NCBI GenBank assembly: GCA_964030785.1
Contig: OZ034972.1
Coordinates: 50,074,538-50,138,537 of the forward strand
Length of the DNA: 64,000 nucleotides
Source of the DNA: Siderastrea siderea
Lineage: Eukaryota; Cnidaria; Anthozoa; Scleractinia; Rhizangiidae
Direction: 5' to 3'
How positions within the stretch are numbered: position 1 is the first letter of the stretch; every line of letters starts with the position of its first letter. The position numbers and the translations under genes were made by a program. This document shows, piece after piece, positions 45,501-58,431 of this stretch. A model generated the notes under the pieces. The model was not told the DNA's origin and searched no databases. It saw only the letters and a program-made list of their open reading frames with translations.

Positions 45501-48500
45501 CATATTAAGTGCTATTGGTTTGTTGACCAGTGTATTTGCCAACCTCTTTGGTGATAGGCAATAATAACAATAAACTTTTTAATATTATTACTACTGTTAC
45601 AATACTATTAGTAACCATTAACATATCCAAGCCTTATGCTAAAAGCTCTCGCAAGCAACCACCCTCTATTGTTTCATCATGTGGTCGCTTACGAGAGCAC
45701 ATTCTTGTAAGCAACCAGGTCTACAGTTGCACCCACTTTTCTGAATTCATGAGGTGGTCATTAATGAGAACCCTGACTGTATATCTCTGCAAAGAGGCCT
45801 TTAATGATCAGAACTAGATACTACGTATCAATAAAGAACCACATCTAAATGTTCCAAGTGGCATGGCTGGTTCAAAACCATATCTAAACGTTCCAACGTT
45901 GTTGGTTCAACAATGTTAGAACATTAGCACCCTCGTTAGATGATGTTTGTTACATAAATGTTGGAGTGATGTTAAATGATGTTTAGCTGCACTGATCCAA
46001 AATAATATTGTACATCAATGTTACAACGTTTAGCCACAGCTTGTTAAAAAATCTCACAGCCAGAAAACTTTATATTATAATTAACAGATAAACATCCTTC
46101 TAACCTCTGATGACAAGTGTAAATACTCTTCCTCACTGATACCAAGTTTTATTAATGACACATCACCTGAAGCATAATAAATACACAGGACACCAACATT
46201 ACTACCATTATTTTTGAAAACTACAGCTCCAGCAGCTCAAAGTTAAAATCAGTTTCAATTAATGATTTGAAAAACAAATAGCATAAAACAATGAGAAAAT
46301 TTGATGTTGCAAAGACTTCCTGCAATAAATTCACAGTCACACGTTTGCTAAGAAATACAAATCACCTTTCACTACAGTTACTCGATGCTCAAAGCCATAA
46401 TCTAGGTATCTCTCCTCTTCAGTCATTTGCTGACGGTCACTAGTTAGAGGAAGTAACTTGAACTTTTGTAGAGCTTGCTTTAATCTCTCCTTCCCATCTA
46501 CTCCACCAGGCTGTTCACGTACAATGCAGAAAATGTGAACCTACATCATGAAATCAATATGACTTAAATCAATTTGACTTAATATGTGAAAAAAAATAAA
46601 ATAAAATTATGGCAGCACTAAATTTACTTTACAATCAATTGAAGGGGTGCGTGGAATATGGCCCTAAGTGACTCCTGATCAAATATGAAATTCTCCCTTT
46701 GATTTACAAACATACACAGGGCAAATTGGAAGGAAACTGTAGGAATTTATCAGAAGTCCCTTAGGGCTTTATTCCAGGTACCCCTTCAATTATTAACCCC
46801 CCCCCAAAATGCACTCCTTTGGCATCACGAGTTTTCTCTTAAATTATTTATTTATTTATCTATCTATTTATTTACTCATTTAGTACAATATTGTTATATT
46901 GCATTCTAAGATTGTTGAAACACCTGTTAAATAAATTAATGGCAAGAAGAGGAAGGAAATGATCAGCTGGGAATAATAACTGATTATGTCATTATTTGCT
47001 CCAATGCGCTACTGCGATTGTTACCATAATGGCCTTTTGACTTTAAGGTCAGTGAATTAAAGCCTCGGCCAGATATCAACATGTGAGTTGTGTCCCTTAA
47101 AACCTAAGTAAAGCAAGTGCAGGAGCATGGAGCACAACAACCGGTGAAAAGGTATGAGAATTTTAAGCTTGTATTTCTCCTTTACTTATGCACCCTTCCC
47201 TTTGCATTTGTGATCAATAAAATCCCCCCAAAGTTTATATTTCACTCAGACACTTAATGAACAAGCTATTTTGATGCATATGCACTGTGTGAACAAGTTA
47301 CCTTGGTGAGTCTTATCAGATCTCTCAATAAAAACCCTCCTAAAAACCCAGTTCCGCCAGTTAACAGGACACGCCCTCTGATCCAGCGACGAGTGTTCTT
47401 GAAATTTCCAGAGCGCCAAAATGCTCTTAACATGATGTCCATGCTGTCAAAGAAAAAATATTCACTGACTTGATAACATCATGGCTGAGTGGTCAGAGGT
47501 ACTTATTATCTGTTATGGTTGAGGTTCTGCTTTCAAAACACTTGCAACATTGGTAGTCTTAATATTCAAATCCCTGCACCAATGCTAATGAAATTGAACT
47601 CCAACACTCAAATATCAATTACAAGTTACACTACAGTCATAGTTAATATGTATGATGACAATCACTGGACCTTCTTGAAAGGAAATAAAAAATTCTCAAA
47701 CAAAATATTGAACCCCAATCATGACCCCACTGAACTACAGTAAATTTCTTTTTTTTGCCTGCAACGTTTATCTGGCAAGATGATTGATGGCAAGGTCAAG
47801 ACACTGCTCAAAGCCTGGACTGACAACTGTCAAAAATCAAAGGTGGCAATGAATCCATCAATCAGCATCAATCAATGATTGTTAGTTAAATGATATTGAC
47901 TGGTATCTGCCAAATGATGACCAATTGATAGTCAACTGTAAGAAAAATTTCCTTGGTTGGATTGATTGTTACGACGTCTGGTGGTGTTGCTCTCCGGGAT
48001 GCTGTGAGCAGAGCTGTCAATAAGGGCTGGTGATCAGGGATTTTCTCAGGCTATTATGAGTTTGAGCTCCAGCTCATCTGACAGAAAAACAAAGGACTGA
48101 CAACACTAGGAAAAAATTCTTAGGCAACTTTTCTCATTTCCCCGCCTACATAAAAAATTAGCAACAGCCCTTTGCAAGCATTTCTAATGCCGTCATCTTA
48201 AAAGCTTTGCTATGACAGGTCACCAAAGCCACACATGAACCAAGCAATAAAGGAGTTCCCTCACCAATTAATGAAAATCAACGTAATTAAGTTGCAAAAT
48301 TTTCCTCCATCATTATTGATAATATCAATAGGCTAATTGGCACCAATTTTTATCCGGGGGATGTTGATTATCATCAATTTTTTATTCATAGATTGGTTAG
48401 AACGTGCAGTGGTGCAGTGCACAGCTTTTGAGGGTGTCATTACACAAGATTTTAAGTACGCACTTGACAAATCCCTCGGCAGCTGAGTGATAGTTGACTT

Positions 48501-51500
48501 CACTTAGTAGATCAACCTTGCTCTCTGACAAATCTCTGAAAGGAAAAACAATCAGTTATCAGTACATGTAAAAAATCATGCACAATCTGAGTGGAATAAC
48601 TGGTGGGATGTATTCAGCTGAAGCATTGTTACAAATTAATTCATTTCTGTGTATAGAATCAGTATGTTACAGTAAATATTTTATTACTTACTTGTTACTC
48701 TGTGTGCCATCTTGCTTCAAATCATCAATCATTTTGGACATCTCTGCCACTGTAGGACAAGCAAACAGGTCCTGTACCATCAGGTTCATACCAAACTTGC
48801 TGTTTACCTTCAGCAACAGATGTGTAGCCAGAAGCGAGTGTCTACAAAAGATGATCAAGCAAAAATTTAAGTGAATATAGGTTTCAAAATCAACTATCCA
48901 AACACATCCTTTAATCCTTTAAGCCCTGATATCAGCATGTATATTCTCCTCACTGTTCTCCATATTCTTTTATGGCATAAAATGGGAGAATTTTTTTTAC
49001 AATCAAGACATATTTGGTGATCATCTATATTCTCATGACCTGTCTGTTTGATCAAGTTGCTTATCACTTAATTGGGGCTTTAAGGGTTAAGCAGCAATGA
49101 AAAATAAATAATGTAATAATAATTTAATCCAGCATTCTTTCCTGTCATTAGACCAAGAGTGCTCTACAATATCTAAAAGGTAATTGGTTTTTTGAATAAT
49201 AAAAATCATCTTACCCTCCCAGATCAAAGAAGCCTTCCTGTACATCAATGTTTGATACATTTAGTACTTCACACCAAAGCTGCGCAAGAGCGCGCTCTGT
49301 AGGTGTGCTCGGCAAACCTTCTTCTTCTGTTCCAGCTGAGCCAATGGGAGGGAGTTTTGATTTGTCCAGCTTACCAGCAGCGGTGACAGGGATACTAACA
49401 ATGAACCAAAGAAAATGGTAATTCAGCTTGTGAATGCAGATAGAAAATACATACCGTACGATTTCTTATTTCAAACCTAACTCTTGAGGGGGTGGGGTAC
49501 TTAATTGAAGGGAGATCATGGCAAATTGAGGAGGGTAAGGCAGATTTATTTTCTCTATAGCAAAAATAATACAACAACAAAATAACAAAGCAAAAGCTAA
49601 GAGGGCAGAAGCCAAACTTAATCCAAGCATGTGGACATAAATTAGTGACAGACTGAGATGAAAGAAGATCACACACTAAGATGAAAGACTAATCCCAGCT
49701 AACAGTTTCTTTGTAATTTGAACAAACCTTGCTAGAAGAACAAAATGAGATGGTATCATATAAAAAGGAAGCCTAGTCTTTAGAGCTGCCCGGATGTCTT
49801 TCTTGTTAACCTGACAAAAAAGCAATAGTTCTGTAGTTAACTCACTTTCAGACAGAAATATCAACAATGAGGAGTTACAATGGGCTGCAAAATTGTTGAG
49901 AGACTTCAGCCCAAAACCCACTCCTATGTAAGTACTCAATACCACGTAAAGCCACAGTGCAAACATCTCTTCCTGCAAGTCCCCCCCCCCCCCTCCCCCA
50001 TTCAGGGTTGTCGTCAAGTGTCTTGGACACAGTGCGGGTAACAAAGCAACATTGAAAGGGGGTGGGGTGAGGGAAATTGACTGGGAGAAGGGAGTCAAAT
50101 TTTCCACACACACATCCACAAGTACTTCTCAGTGCAGGTAATTGTAGCACTTCTAGGAACTGATAACACAATTTATATTGTTATTAAACACATGAAAAAT
50201 ATTGATTATACTTATGATATGGAAAGCAGAGATAAGCACTCGCAAGGGCCTCTTACCACTTTCTACGCCAAGGTTGCCTTCATTTTGCTAGTAGCCTAAG
50301 TATATTATAAATTATTTTGAAATGATAAATAGAGGAATACTTTGTTTCCTTCTGGAACAACATATGCTGCCAGGTACTTGTCTTGTCCTTCCTCACCAAG
50401 AGCAATTACACAGCACCCATTAACCATGGACATCTGTAACAAGGCTGCTTCAACTGCCTGTTTGAGAAAAAAATCCAGGCTGAAATGACAATGACAAATG
50501 ACTATGAAACAGATCAGGGGTAAGGTCCACTCACTAGTTAAAATATTAGCTTTCTCCTCAAGTTGTCAGGTTTTTGTTGACAGCATAGGCTTTCTCAATC
50601 CTTACTTGCGAACAACCTGATCATTGAACTGGAACTAATTCCCAATGCTCATGGGTTACTTCCTCTGGCATCCAAATATTTTTAGTAATATTTCCCTGTG
50701 TGAGCCCCCAATGAAAACTGGTTCCACTTCATTCCAGAGAACACAGATGGGACTAGCTTCAGCTCAGGATAATTCAGAATAGGAAACATAACCAAGATCA
50801 AATTTATTTTTAAGTTCTCTAAAACAAGCTTTTCAGATTTCCCAAATTTGTTGTCATGTTAGAAACGGAGTTGCTCATTTATTACAAGAAAGTTTCAAAA
50901 TGTTCTCCAAATTGACAATAATTCAATTTTGCAAACTACGTCACCCTACCAAAACACAAGTGGTGAACTACACTTCAAAATGGAGTAACAGGTCTTTGCT
51001 TCAGCCTTACATCAAATGCTAAAAGGGGTTTCTTTGAGATTATTTGTTACCCTAACTGTTGTAAGAAATGATTTTCTCCTGAAGAAGAAACATCAAAGGC
51101 TTAGAACTTAACCAAACTGAAAGACCAAGTTTGGAGACGGGGACTGGGAACCATCTGAAACTGGTATCAGAGGCAAAATCTTAGTGCACACAAGGGCATA
51201 CAATTATGTCTCAGAAGTAGTGTTAGTAAACCCGTCTAAGTTGTCCCAAAAATTTCCTTCTCACCTGAGTTTCAATACTGTAGCCTCTGATCTTCACCAT
51301 AGAGTCACATCGGCCACAGATCTCCAACATGCCAGATGATAAAAGGTAGCCCCAGTCTCCTGTACGATAAAGCCTTGGCCCTGCAGACTCAGGAACTTCC
51401 CGAGGAGGCTCTATAAACCTGTACGCATTCAGCTCTGGCCTGTTCAGGTAACCTTGAGCTAAAGCAGGTCCTCCAACAAAAATCTAAACCACAGACAAGG

Positions 51501-54500
51501 CAGATGGAGTTTATCAAAACTGAAGAATAGGAAAATCTGGAAAATTCTTTGGAGAAGTTAAAAATACAATGAGCACGACCTTCTCCAGTCAGAGTCAATG
51601 TGGATTACTTGAGGGAATGTTAAGAATAGTTTTTAATCTAGGACTATTGTGCAGCCATAATAAACTGGTCACATGCACCTGAATTTAAAAAAATTCATGT
51701 ATTCACATGCACTGTAATATACCTTGAACCAAAGCAAAAACTCTGCGACCAAAGGGCCAAGAAATGATTGGTAAGCATTTTTGTTTTGGGCTTGATTAAC
51801 TAGCCAAAAGTGTTACTGCATGCTTTTTCTGATATGTTGGATGTTAATTGATTCTCCTTTTCTGAACTAGTAACAGCCAGAGCATAGACCAGTGATTAAA
51901 ACCTAAAGCAAAACACTCCCTTATAGTACAGCAAAAACTTGTATCTTGCAACCTCATGAGTCCCACTCAAGTTGTTATGTAGAATTTTGGGCATAAGCGT
52001 TCGCCATCGTCACATAATTATCATCATCTCCATCATAGTCATCATCATTATCATCATCCTCATCAGTGCCATTGTCATCATCATCATTATCATCACAATA
52101 ATACCAGGTTTTGGTAAATGTGAACTGTTTAATGTTGTACCTCTCCTGAGAGACCCACTGGTAGTGGCTTTAGGCTCTCATCCATAATGGCTACATAGAC
52201 TCCTGGCAAGAGCTTTCCAACTGGACAGAACTTACGCTTGTTGTCATCTGAGTCTGAAAGCTACAAGTGACAGAAAAGACATCAGCCAACAAAAACATTT
52301 GCCCACATCGTGTATTATTATAAAAAATAAAAAATCTACTTTACTCTGAGAACAATGACTTTGGGACACTCACAAGGGGTGGAGCCAACATTCAAAAATG
52401 TTAAAAAAATTGTCTCAAAAAATTCCTATAAAAGTAAAAGGTAGCCTGTATTTAGTTGTTTTAGTAATAGTTGATAATTTAAAGGTGGGGTAAAGATGCT
52501 TCAGCATCTGCAACTTATCTGCTAAAGAGGGAGCTCTGAAATCAAACATTTACATACTTGCTTTGTATTTTATAGTTTTGTACTGTTATCGGGCACAACT
52601 TAAACCTAATTATATAAACTTCCATGTGACAAAGAAATCTCATGTAATACCATAATCATTCATAAAGAATGTATAACAATGATCAAAATATGCCATGAGT
52701 TTTTTTACTTCATCTTGAAATGGCATATTGGTGAGGTCAGCAGTGGTGACATCATGACACTCAGAGACACTATACAGATTCAGCAGCTTGATCCAAGGCA
52801 GAGTCCTCATGCATCTGTCACGGAGAGCTGTCGTGACGACTTCACCACACAGCCAGATGATTCTTAGGGAGGACAGATGGCCGGCAAGGTCACTGTCTTC
52901 ACAGGTTAAAAGTGTCTCTGGAGGAGTAAATCATAAACTAATGAAAATAAAGTTTGTGCTCAGTCTTAAACAGATTGAACGAGCCAAATGTTAATTGGTA
53001 AATGTCTATCAATGTTAATCTGGCAGAGCGGCAGAATGCCAGGCAGATTTGTGGCAGTTGACTTTGGACCATTAAAGTAAAGTTGAGAATTTGTAAAATT
53101 TATCATTCTATCCACACCTGAGGGTGGAGATGGAAAGACAGATCAAACAAGCATCTCACCAGCTCCAGTGATTTAATAGTGCATCAAACTTTCAGAGTTA
53201 TTTGTTTATTTATTTATTTTTACTTGAGTGGGTTAGTCTGAAATTTTTGCCTTCAGTACTGATCTGAAGTAGGGTTTGATACAGAATGGGTTTGATATAA
53301 TTTTCAAGCCTTAAAATGTCGATAACCCCAAGTTACCCTAATACCACTAAACCCATAAGCCCCACTAAGAATTCCAAGGAGGTTCCCTGTCCAAGATAAA
53401 AGGGAAATAAACATCAATTAATGTGCTGAGAGCATAATGGTCTAACTTACAGTATGTAAAATTTTAGCATAGACCTTTAGTTCATACAATACATTGCCCA
53501 CATTCACACACAGAACTCTTGCAACACATGATGGATGTACGGCCATCTGATGTTACCTTCCCGCTCATTTTAGTGGAGGGGGACAGGGGGGTGGGAGACC
53601 AGGAGAAAAGGTGGCGGGAGGTGTACGGGAGGTAGGAGAAGAGGGGACGGGAAGCGGGATTCCCAAGGTGAGTGAGTGAGTGAGTGACAACTTTATTTAT
53701 CCTTGGAATTCCATCAGTAACAAAGGTCACTGTTTTACATGAAAGCCGAGGCCGAACACAATTAACAGTTAATAGGTGGAGAAATGGGAGAAAAACGGAA
53801 AAATTATGCAACATTATGCAATATTTTGCCATTAAAAACAATATAAAGAGGCGGGAGCCAACAAATACAGGGATTAAACCAAGATTAAAGGGTGCGGGAA
53901 GTGGGAGGTTTAAACCCCCCTGTCCCCCCCCCCCCCCCCACATTTTACTTGGCACAAATCAGAGGAAAAAACTTTGGGAAATGTTTTTTGAAGTTGTGAC
54001 CTGGAGGTCCCATGCAGTAAAACAGCCTAAATTTGGGCATAAGGTCATGCTTTCAGCCCTTCAATTTAACAACAACAGTTACTCAGTTTAGCAAATTTAG
54101 CAATGGCATTTAAGATTGCCAATTAAAAAGCAGTGGATATCACTAAAAGTTTTAGCAGCTGCTAATTATTATTCAAGGGGAAAACTTGCTAAATTGAGTT
54201 GTTGCTCACATCAGTAACCATAAGTAAATGATAAAATTATGTACAAAATTATGTCATTTACCAAGAAGAGATGGGGTGAAAAGGACTCTCGTTATCCCAT
54301 GCTTTTTTAAAAACTTAAGCAGAAGTGAGGGATCATAAATGACTGTGTCAGGAATGATATAGAGGGGAATCCCCTTCAGAAGTGGTCGCAGCAACTCCCA
54401 TACAAAGAACACATTACACGCCACACGGTCATCAGGCTGGAAAGGAAAATTGTGGAATCTCCAGGTGTATGAGAAGACAGCACCACGATGTGGACAACAT

Positions 54501-57500
54501 ATCCCTGAAAAATTCACATCATTATTAATAGTTGTATTTAAATAGATCTCTGAGGTATAGCACAAAAGTAATTATATGCATAAATTAATTCATATGAGGC
54601 TATGCCAAAAAAAATACTTCCCAAGACAATAAAACAGTAAGTAGACTTTATTCAGTTTTTCAAACACTTAAGACTGCAAAGAAAAATATTCCGAGTTGAT
54701 GACTGGAGGGATGATTTCACAGTTTGGTGCACAACTGTGCAAGCTACTACCGGACCTAAGTCTATTTATAAATTAATCATTCCATCCTTTTTAAAACGGT
54801 CAGAAGTGAATAGGTAACTCTTACTGGAAATTTACCTTTTGACAATTTCACAGTCAATCACAAAAACTGCCTTCTGATCAACTTTTCGGGTTAACAAAAA
54901 CCGAGTCGCATGTACTTCAGTTATCAAAGACTATAAAACGTGCATGCAGAATGGTGAATGACCAAATTTCACCTAAACTGTGCAAGCAGAATGGTAGATG
55001 ACCAAATTTCAACTAATATTTCAACAGATTTACACCAAAACACAGAATTTAATATTTACCAGTGCATTTATTCTTTGACCTAAAGTATTTATTCTGAACA
55101 AACCCATGGGTTGTCTACTCATTTCTGAGTGATTTCTAAACAGTGGAGTTGAATACGGTATGTTGCCCAGTTTTCGTACTGGCCCAGTTTTCGTACAAAT
55201 AAAACTTTATTTGCTTATTTTCATCGATCATTCAAATATTCGTTAACCAAAGAATTTCGAAAATAATGGGAACATTTCAACTATAAATTGCCAGTTTTGG
55301 TGGGCTTTTTGACAAAGAAGCAGGTCAGTGCGGACAATTTCTTTCGAGGTGAGTAAAAGTTTAGCGGCTGATATTTGCACTTTTCACTGCACAGTAAAGG
55401 TACCGTAGATAAACAAATAGCCCGTTTTGGAGGTAATTTTGTAAGGAAATTCATGATTTTTAGAGAGATGATGGATACAACATGAAAGTGAATAGGGAAA
55501 CTTTTAATGCCAGCTTAAATTTAACTGCTCCTCCATTTTAGCGGTGAAAATCTTTGCATACATTTCGACCTACTGTGCCAGTTTTTGTACACTTAGTGGC
55601 CCCCTTTCTCAAAAGCTATTTTTAAATAAGTTAAAGAACTGAATTTTAAGCTTTACTGTTCGAAAACTAGTTAGTTGCCAGTGTAACAAAGATGACAAAA
55701 CAACCCTTGCAAATTACGACACACTATATGTATTTGTTGTGGTAACATATATCCAGGTCATGCAAAGGTCATGAATACTTACTAAACTTGATCCCACGCA
55801 ACCAATCTAAAATGTGAATATAATAAACCAAGGTAGATGTGTATGCATAAAATGTTGACATACACTTTGAAATATCGTTACTTTACCAGTCTTACTGATT
55901 TGTCTTCACTCTGTTGCGATTTTAATAAACATGACAAAGGCACCTAACAAAAGCAAGCGCAAGCGGAAACGGAAGTAAATTGTTTGCTATTTTAAAGGCG
56001 TAAGTGGAAACGAAGTAAAACGGTGAATCTTTTGCAGGCCTTTTCTTGACATCTGTAATGCAGAACAGCAATCGGTCAACTTCCTTTGCCAAGGCAGTAA
56101 ATGACGTACGAGAGGGTGGATTGAGCATGAGAAAATCCACCCAAAAGTTGGGGACTAAAAAAATCAACACTGCAGGATCGATTGAACATCCACCCCGCAA
56201 TCAACTATTCGCTTTGTACACCAAACATTGGTTGCTAAGCCGATTTCTATCCACAAATCAAAGAAAAAACACATGCATGCAGCAGAGTGGCTGACACTTC
56301 AGTTTGCGTCAAGCGTTCTCATGGAAAAATCTTGTTTTGTGGATGTACGAAAACTGGGCCAGGTGTACGTAGACTGGGCAACTTAGGAGTTTTGGGGAAA
56401 ATGGCATAATTTTGAAGATGCGTCAATCAAGTGGCAAATGTTTGTAAATGGGCTATCTCTAAAAGAAATCTCAGAAATTTCCATCTTACAGACGAAAAGA
56501 TACGAAAACTGGGCAACATTGGTTTGCATCACAGCTTGTACATGTGCTGAACCGGGAAAGTGTCCCTTTAAAAAAGGCTAACTTGAAATATTTTACCAGT
56601 CAATCACAATAAAGCCTTTGAGGAAAGAGACAGTTTTTCATGCTTTTGTTTGAGGTTTGTTGTCAATGCAACTTGCAGTGAGAAAAGCCAGGCCCCTTTT
56701 CCTGGAGAAAGAAAAAGGGCTTTTCAAATATATCATTGGAGCTGAAGATTAAATTACTTGTACCTTGTATATCCCTTGACTTCACTCTTGATTAGATAAA
56801 TCAACAAGATACTCAAAATTCTAATAACAACCTGTTACACAATATTTACGAGGCACTTGTATTATTGTGAACTCTTGCAATTTGATTGCAAACAGCGATT
56901 TTCTCTCTGCCATGTTTCAGAAAGCGCGGGCACAAGAACTTGTTCCCAGGCCAAATATGTTTAAAAAGTGCGCGGTCGCTAATACCACATCAACAACAAG
57001 CATCAAAAGGGACAAAAAGAAGGAAAACATCACTGAAAAGTTAATTTGTAAAAAAATCTTGATAAATATAAAATTCTAAATGCGTATGATCTTTAATCCG
57101 GTAATTTCGTTTTCCAAATCACGGCTCAGAACAGCTAAACAGCTGTCCCGCATTGTTCATCAGTTCACCGCGAAACCCCCAGTGTGCGTGGGGGACACGA
57201 AATTCAATACTTCCGTCGCAAGATTCTGTCGTATTGCTGACCTTGTAATCAGAGAATATAAGGATATAAAGATGTTCCCAGAAAATTTATCTCGTTATGT
57301 TGCTTCAAAACCAAACGTATTATGGCCCATCTTCCAAATTTACCACGAACTTGAGCTTAAATTTAATTATTTATTTATGGGACTCTTTATATAGGTTTAA
57401 TCCATTTCAAATTTGGAAAATTTATTTCTGAGCGATTGAATACTTAAACAATGTTAGCTATGATTGTACTTTGCACTCTACCTTTTGGCTTGCCGGTGGT

Positions 57501-57995
57501 CCCAGAAGAATAAACAATGTACGCCAAATCATCTAGAGAACTCTTGACTTTTTCCAAAACGGGTCCTGATTCATTCTCTTTTGCTAGCCTTTCCTCCCAG
57601 CTATCATTTAGAACAATAACATCTACTGTGCCAGGAAGTTTATCTTTCAAATGTTCACTAGTTAAAACTGCTGTGGGTTTTGCGTCCTCCAAAATCGAAT
57701 GAAGCAAGCTTTCGGGGTAAGAGAGTTCGAGCGGCAGGTAAGCTCCACCGGCTTTCAAAGCCGCGATATAAGCTATTGGATATTCCAGCGATCGTTCAAG
57801 GTATAAACCCACAGAGCTGTCTTTCTTCACTCCTTTATGCCTGAGATTTGTAGCCAAAACATCGCTGAGATTATCGAGCTGTGAGAAGGAAAGTGAGCGT
57901 CCATCGCCCGAGACAACAGCTGTTGCGGTCGGCGAACTCTTTTTCATCTGACGCTCAAAAATTTCATGAAGACAGCCTTCCCTTTCATAATCCAT
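39792..57995 (-). CDS. NRPS-like enzyme: adenylation - carrier protein - thioester reductase (A-T-R)
   Basis: Twenty-two exons join in one frame to 1068 aa: 57482-57995, 54262-54504, 52709-52917, 52141-52260, 51265-51483, 50341-50457, 49728-49810, 49215-49394, 48692-48841, 48464-48535, 47302-47443, 46366-46540, 46105-46166, 44933-44986, 44663-44748, 43805-43888, 43273-43355, 42617-42780, 41744-41805, 41037-41108, 40832-40906 and 39792-40032. Adenylation motifs are LKAGGAYLPLE, SSGTTGKPKG (163-172), NLYSVSECHD, YRTGDWG, GRCDSMVKIRG and AAGKLDK (Lys510). Carrier site: FFDLGGHSLL with Ser564 for phosphopantetheine. Reductase: TGGTGFLGG (664-672), then DFIIHAAA and YSQSK (Tyr838, Lys842). The expected reaction is ATP activation of a carboxylic acid, thioester loading and NAD(P)H release as an aldehyde or alcohol; relatives include Lys2 aminoadipate reductase. 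There is no condensation domain. The substrate is unknown. The exon 3 donor and last exon end are the least certain parts. Confidence 0.9.
42126..42265. repeat. dispersed repeat, copy 2
   Basis: TTGACTCTGATGATGACTTC, GTCAAAACATCAGCCAATGT, CAAACAGTCCTTCCCAGG, CACTGGACGATGACGATCAT and CTCCGACTTATGATTAATCC parallel the segment at 22117-22262. Confidence 0.65.
42475..42532. repeat. (AAT)n microsatellite
   Basis: About 18 AAT units with one AGT interruption, in an intron of the A-T-R gene. Confidence 0.9.
42900..43085 (-). mobile_element. SINE copy related to that at 19215
   Basis: GGGTACCCCCAGCATTTATT, CAACAGTTTTCTGGCACCAA, AAAATGTGGAGTGAAGATGC, GGAAACAACACAATGACAAA and CTTCAGATC follow the same order as the 19.2-kb copy and the fragment at 3940. 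The tRNA-like head is truncated. Confidence 0.65.
46637..46791. mobile_element. 155-bp MITE with inverted AATTGAAGGGG ends
   Basis: AATTGAAGGGGTGCGTGGAA followed by TATGGCCCTAAG is mirrored at the right by CTTAGGGCTTTATTCCAGGT followed by ACCCCTTCAATT. It lies in an intron of the A-T-R gene. Confidence 0.75.
48911..49090. mobile_element. TTAA-flanked MITE, fourth copy, opposite orientation
   Basis: TTAATCCTTTAAGCCC opens and GGGGCTTTAAGGGTTAA closes. GTGATCATCTATATTCTCAT and GTTTGATCAAG place it in the same family as 21734, inverted relative to it. It lies in an intron of the A-T-R gene. Confidence 0.75.
52016..52100. repeat. (ATC)n/(ATT)n trinucleotide tract
   Basis: ATCATC, ATTATC and CATCAT runs about 40 bp from exon 4 of the A-T-R gene (52141-52260), on its donor side. 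Confidence 0.85.
53580..53940. repeat. G/C-homopolymer and low-complexity tract
   Basis: GGGGGACAGGGGGGTGGGAG, (GAGT)n at 53668-53690 and a run of 17 C at about 53923-53939. Overlapping frames here (157 and 135 codons) are low-complexity artefacts in an intron of the A-T-R gene. Confidence 0.7.
55160..56529. mobile_element. 1.37-kb element with inverted TTGCCCAGTTTTCGTA ends
   Basis: ATGTTGCCCAGTTTTCGTA at the left is mirrored by TACGAAAACTGGGCAACAT at the right. A second copy of CCCAGTTTTCGTAC sits 20 bp inside the left end, and TACGAAAACTGGGCC with TAGACTGGGCAAC sits about 170 bp inside the right end. Repeated subterminal motifs are typical of transposase-binding sites. No transposase recognised. 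It occupies the first intron of the A-T-R gene. Confidence 0.72.
56530..57481. other. rest of first intron of the A-T-R gene
   Basis: Two plus-strand frames (56867-57079 and 57080-57394) abut here; neither resembles a known family. They are antisense to the host gene and may be remnants of a mobile element. Confidence 0.35.
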
Positions 57996-58348
57996 GCTTC
58001 GGGGCTACAATGTTATTTCTTCAGCGAGAAAGCTTCACAACAGTGCTTGTCCGAAGCAAACGTGACCCCTCTTCAGACAGGAAATCCTCCAACTGTCATA
58101 TGTACAGCGATTTTACAAACCACGTGTTTTTGTCGAGCGTTGTTGTTTCTCACAACAATGGCCATTTCCGGTTTGTATTCCAAATACACTTCCGGTTCCT
58201 GAAAGAAGGTGCTTTTGACGTTTCTCTCAACCCACAAAACAATTTTACTCCTCATACAAGCTATAAATATATAAATAAATACAATTTACTCTATTATCAC
58301 ACTTTCTGAATTTTTGGATCCCAGTTTCATGCCAGACTGTTAACTCAC
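57996..58348. promoter_or_regulatory. upstream region of the A-T-R gene
   Basis: Sequence before the A-T-R start codon. No gene is recognised; antisense frames of 142 and 78 codons overlap the first exon and are judged chance. No TATA box or known operator is evident. Confidence 0.35.
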
Positions 58349-58422
58349 CAATCTCGTTCCCAGAGCACACACTACCCTAGACCAGCGGTCGGGAAACGAC
58401 GTAGGCTCTGGGAACGAGATTG
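58349..58422. mobile_element. 74-bp micro-MITE with 9-bp target duplication
   Basis: CAATCTCGTTCCCAGAGC at the left and GCTCTGGGAACGAGATTG at the right are exact reverse complements over 18 bp. TTAACTCAC flanks both sides exactly (58340-58348 and 58423-58431). Very small for a transposon copy, yet with an intact target duplication. Confidence 0.85.
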
Positions 58423-58431
58423 TTAACTCAC

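Noticed and set aside
45840..46030. Repeated AACGTT/TGTTGGTTCAAC words
   Set aside because: Short, irregular and without clear ends; too weak to call an element.
53482..54091. Two opposing frames of 157 and 135 codons
   Set aside because: G/C homopolymer and (GAGT)n low-complexity DNA inside an intron.
57881..58309. 142-codon frame antisense to the first A-T-R exon
   Set aside because: Shadow of a strongly supported coding exon; no homology.
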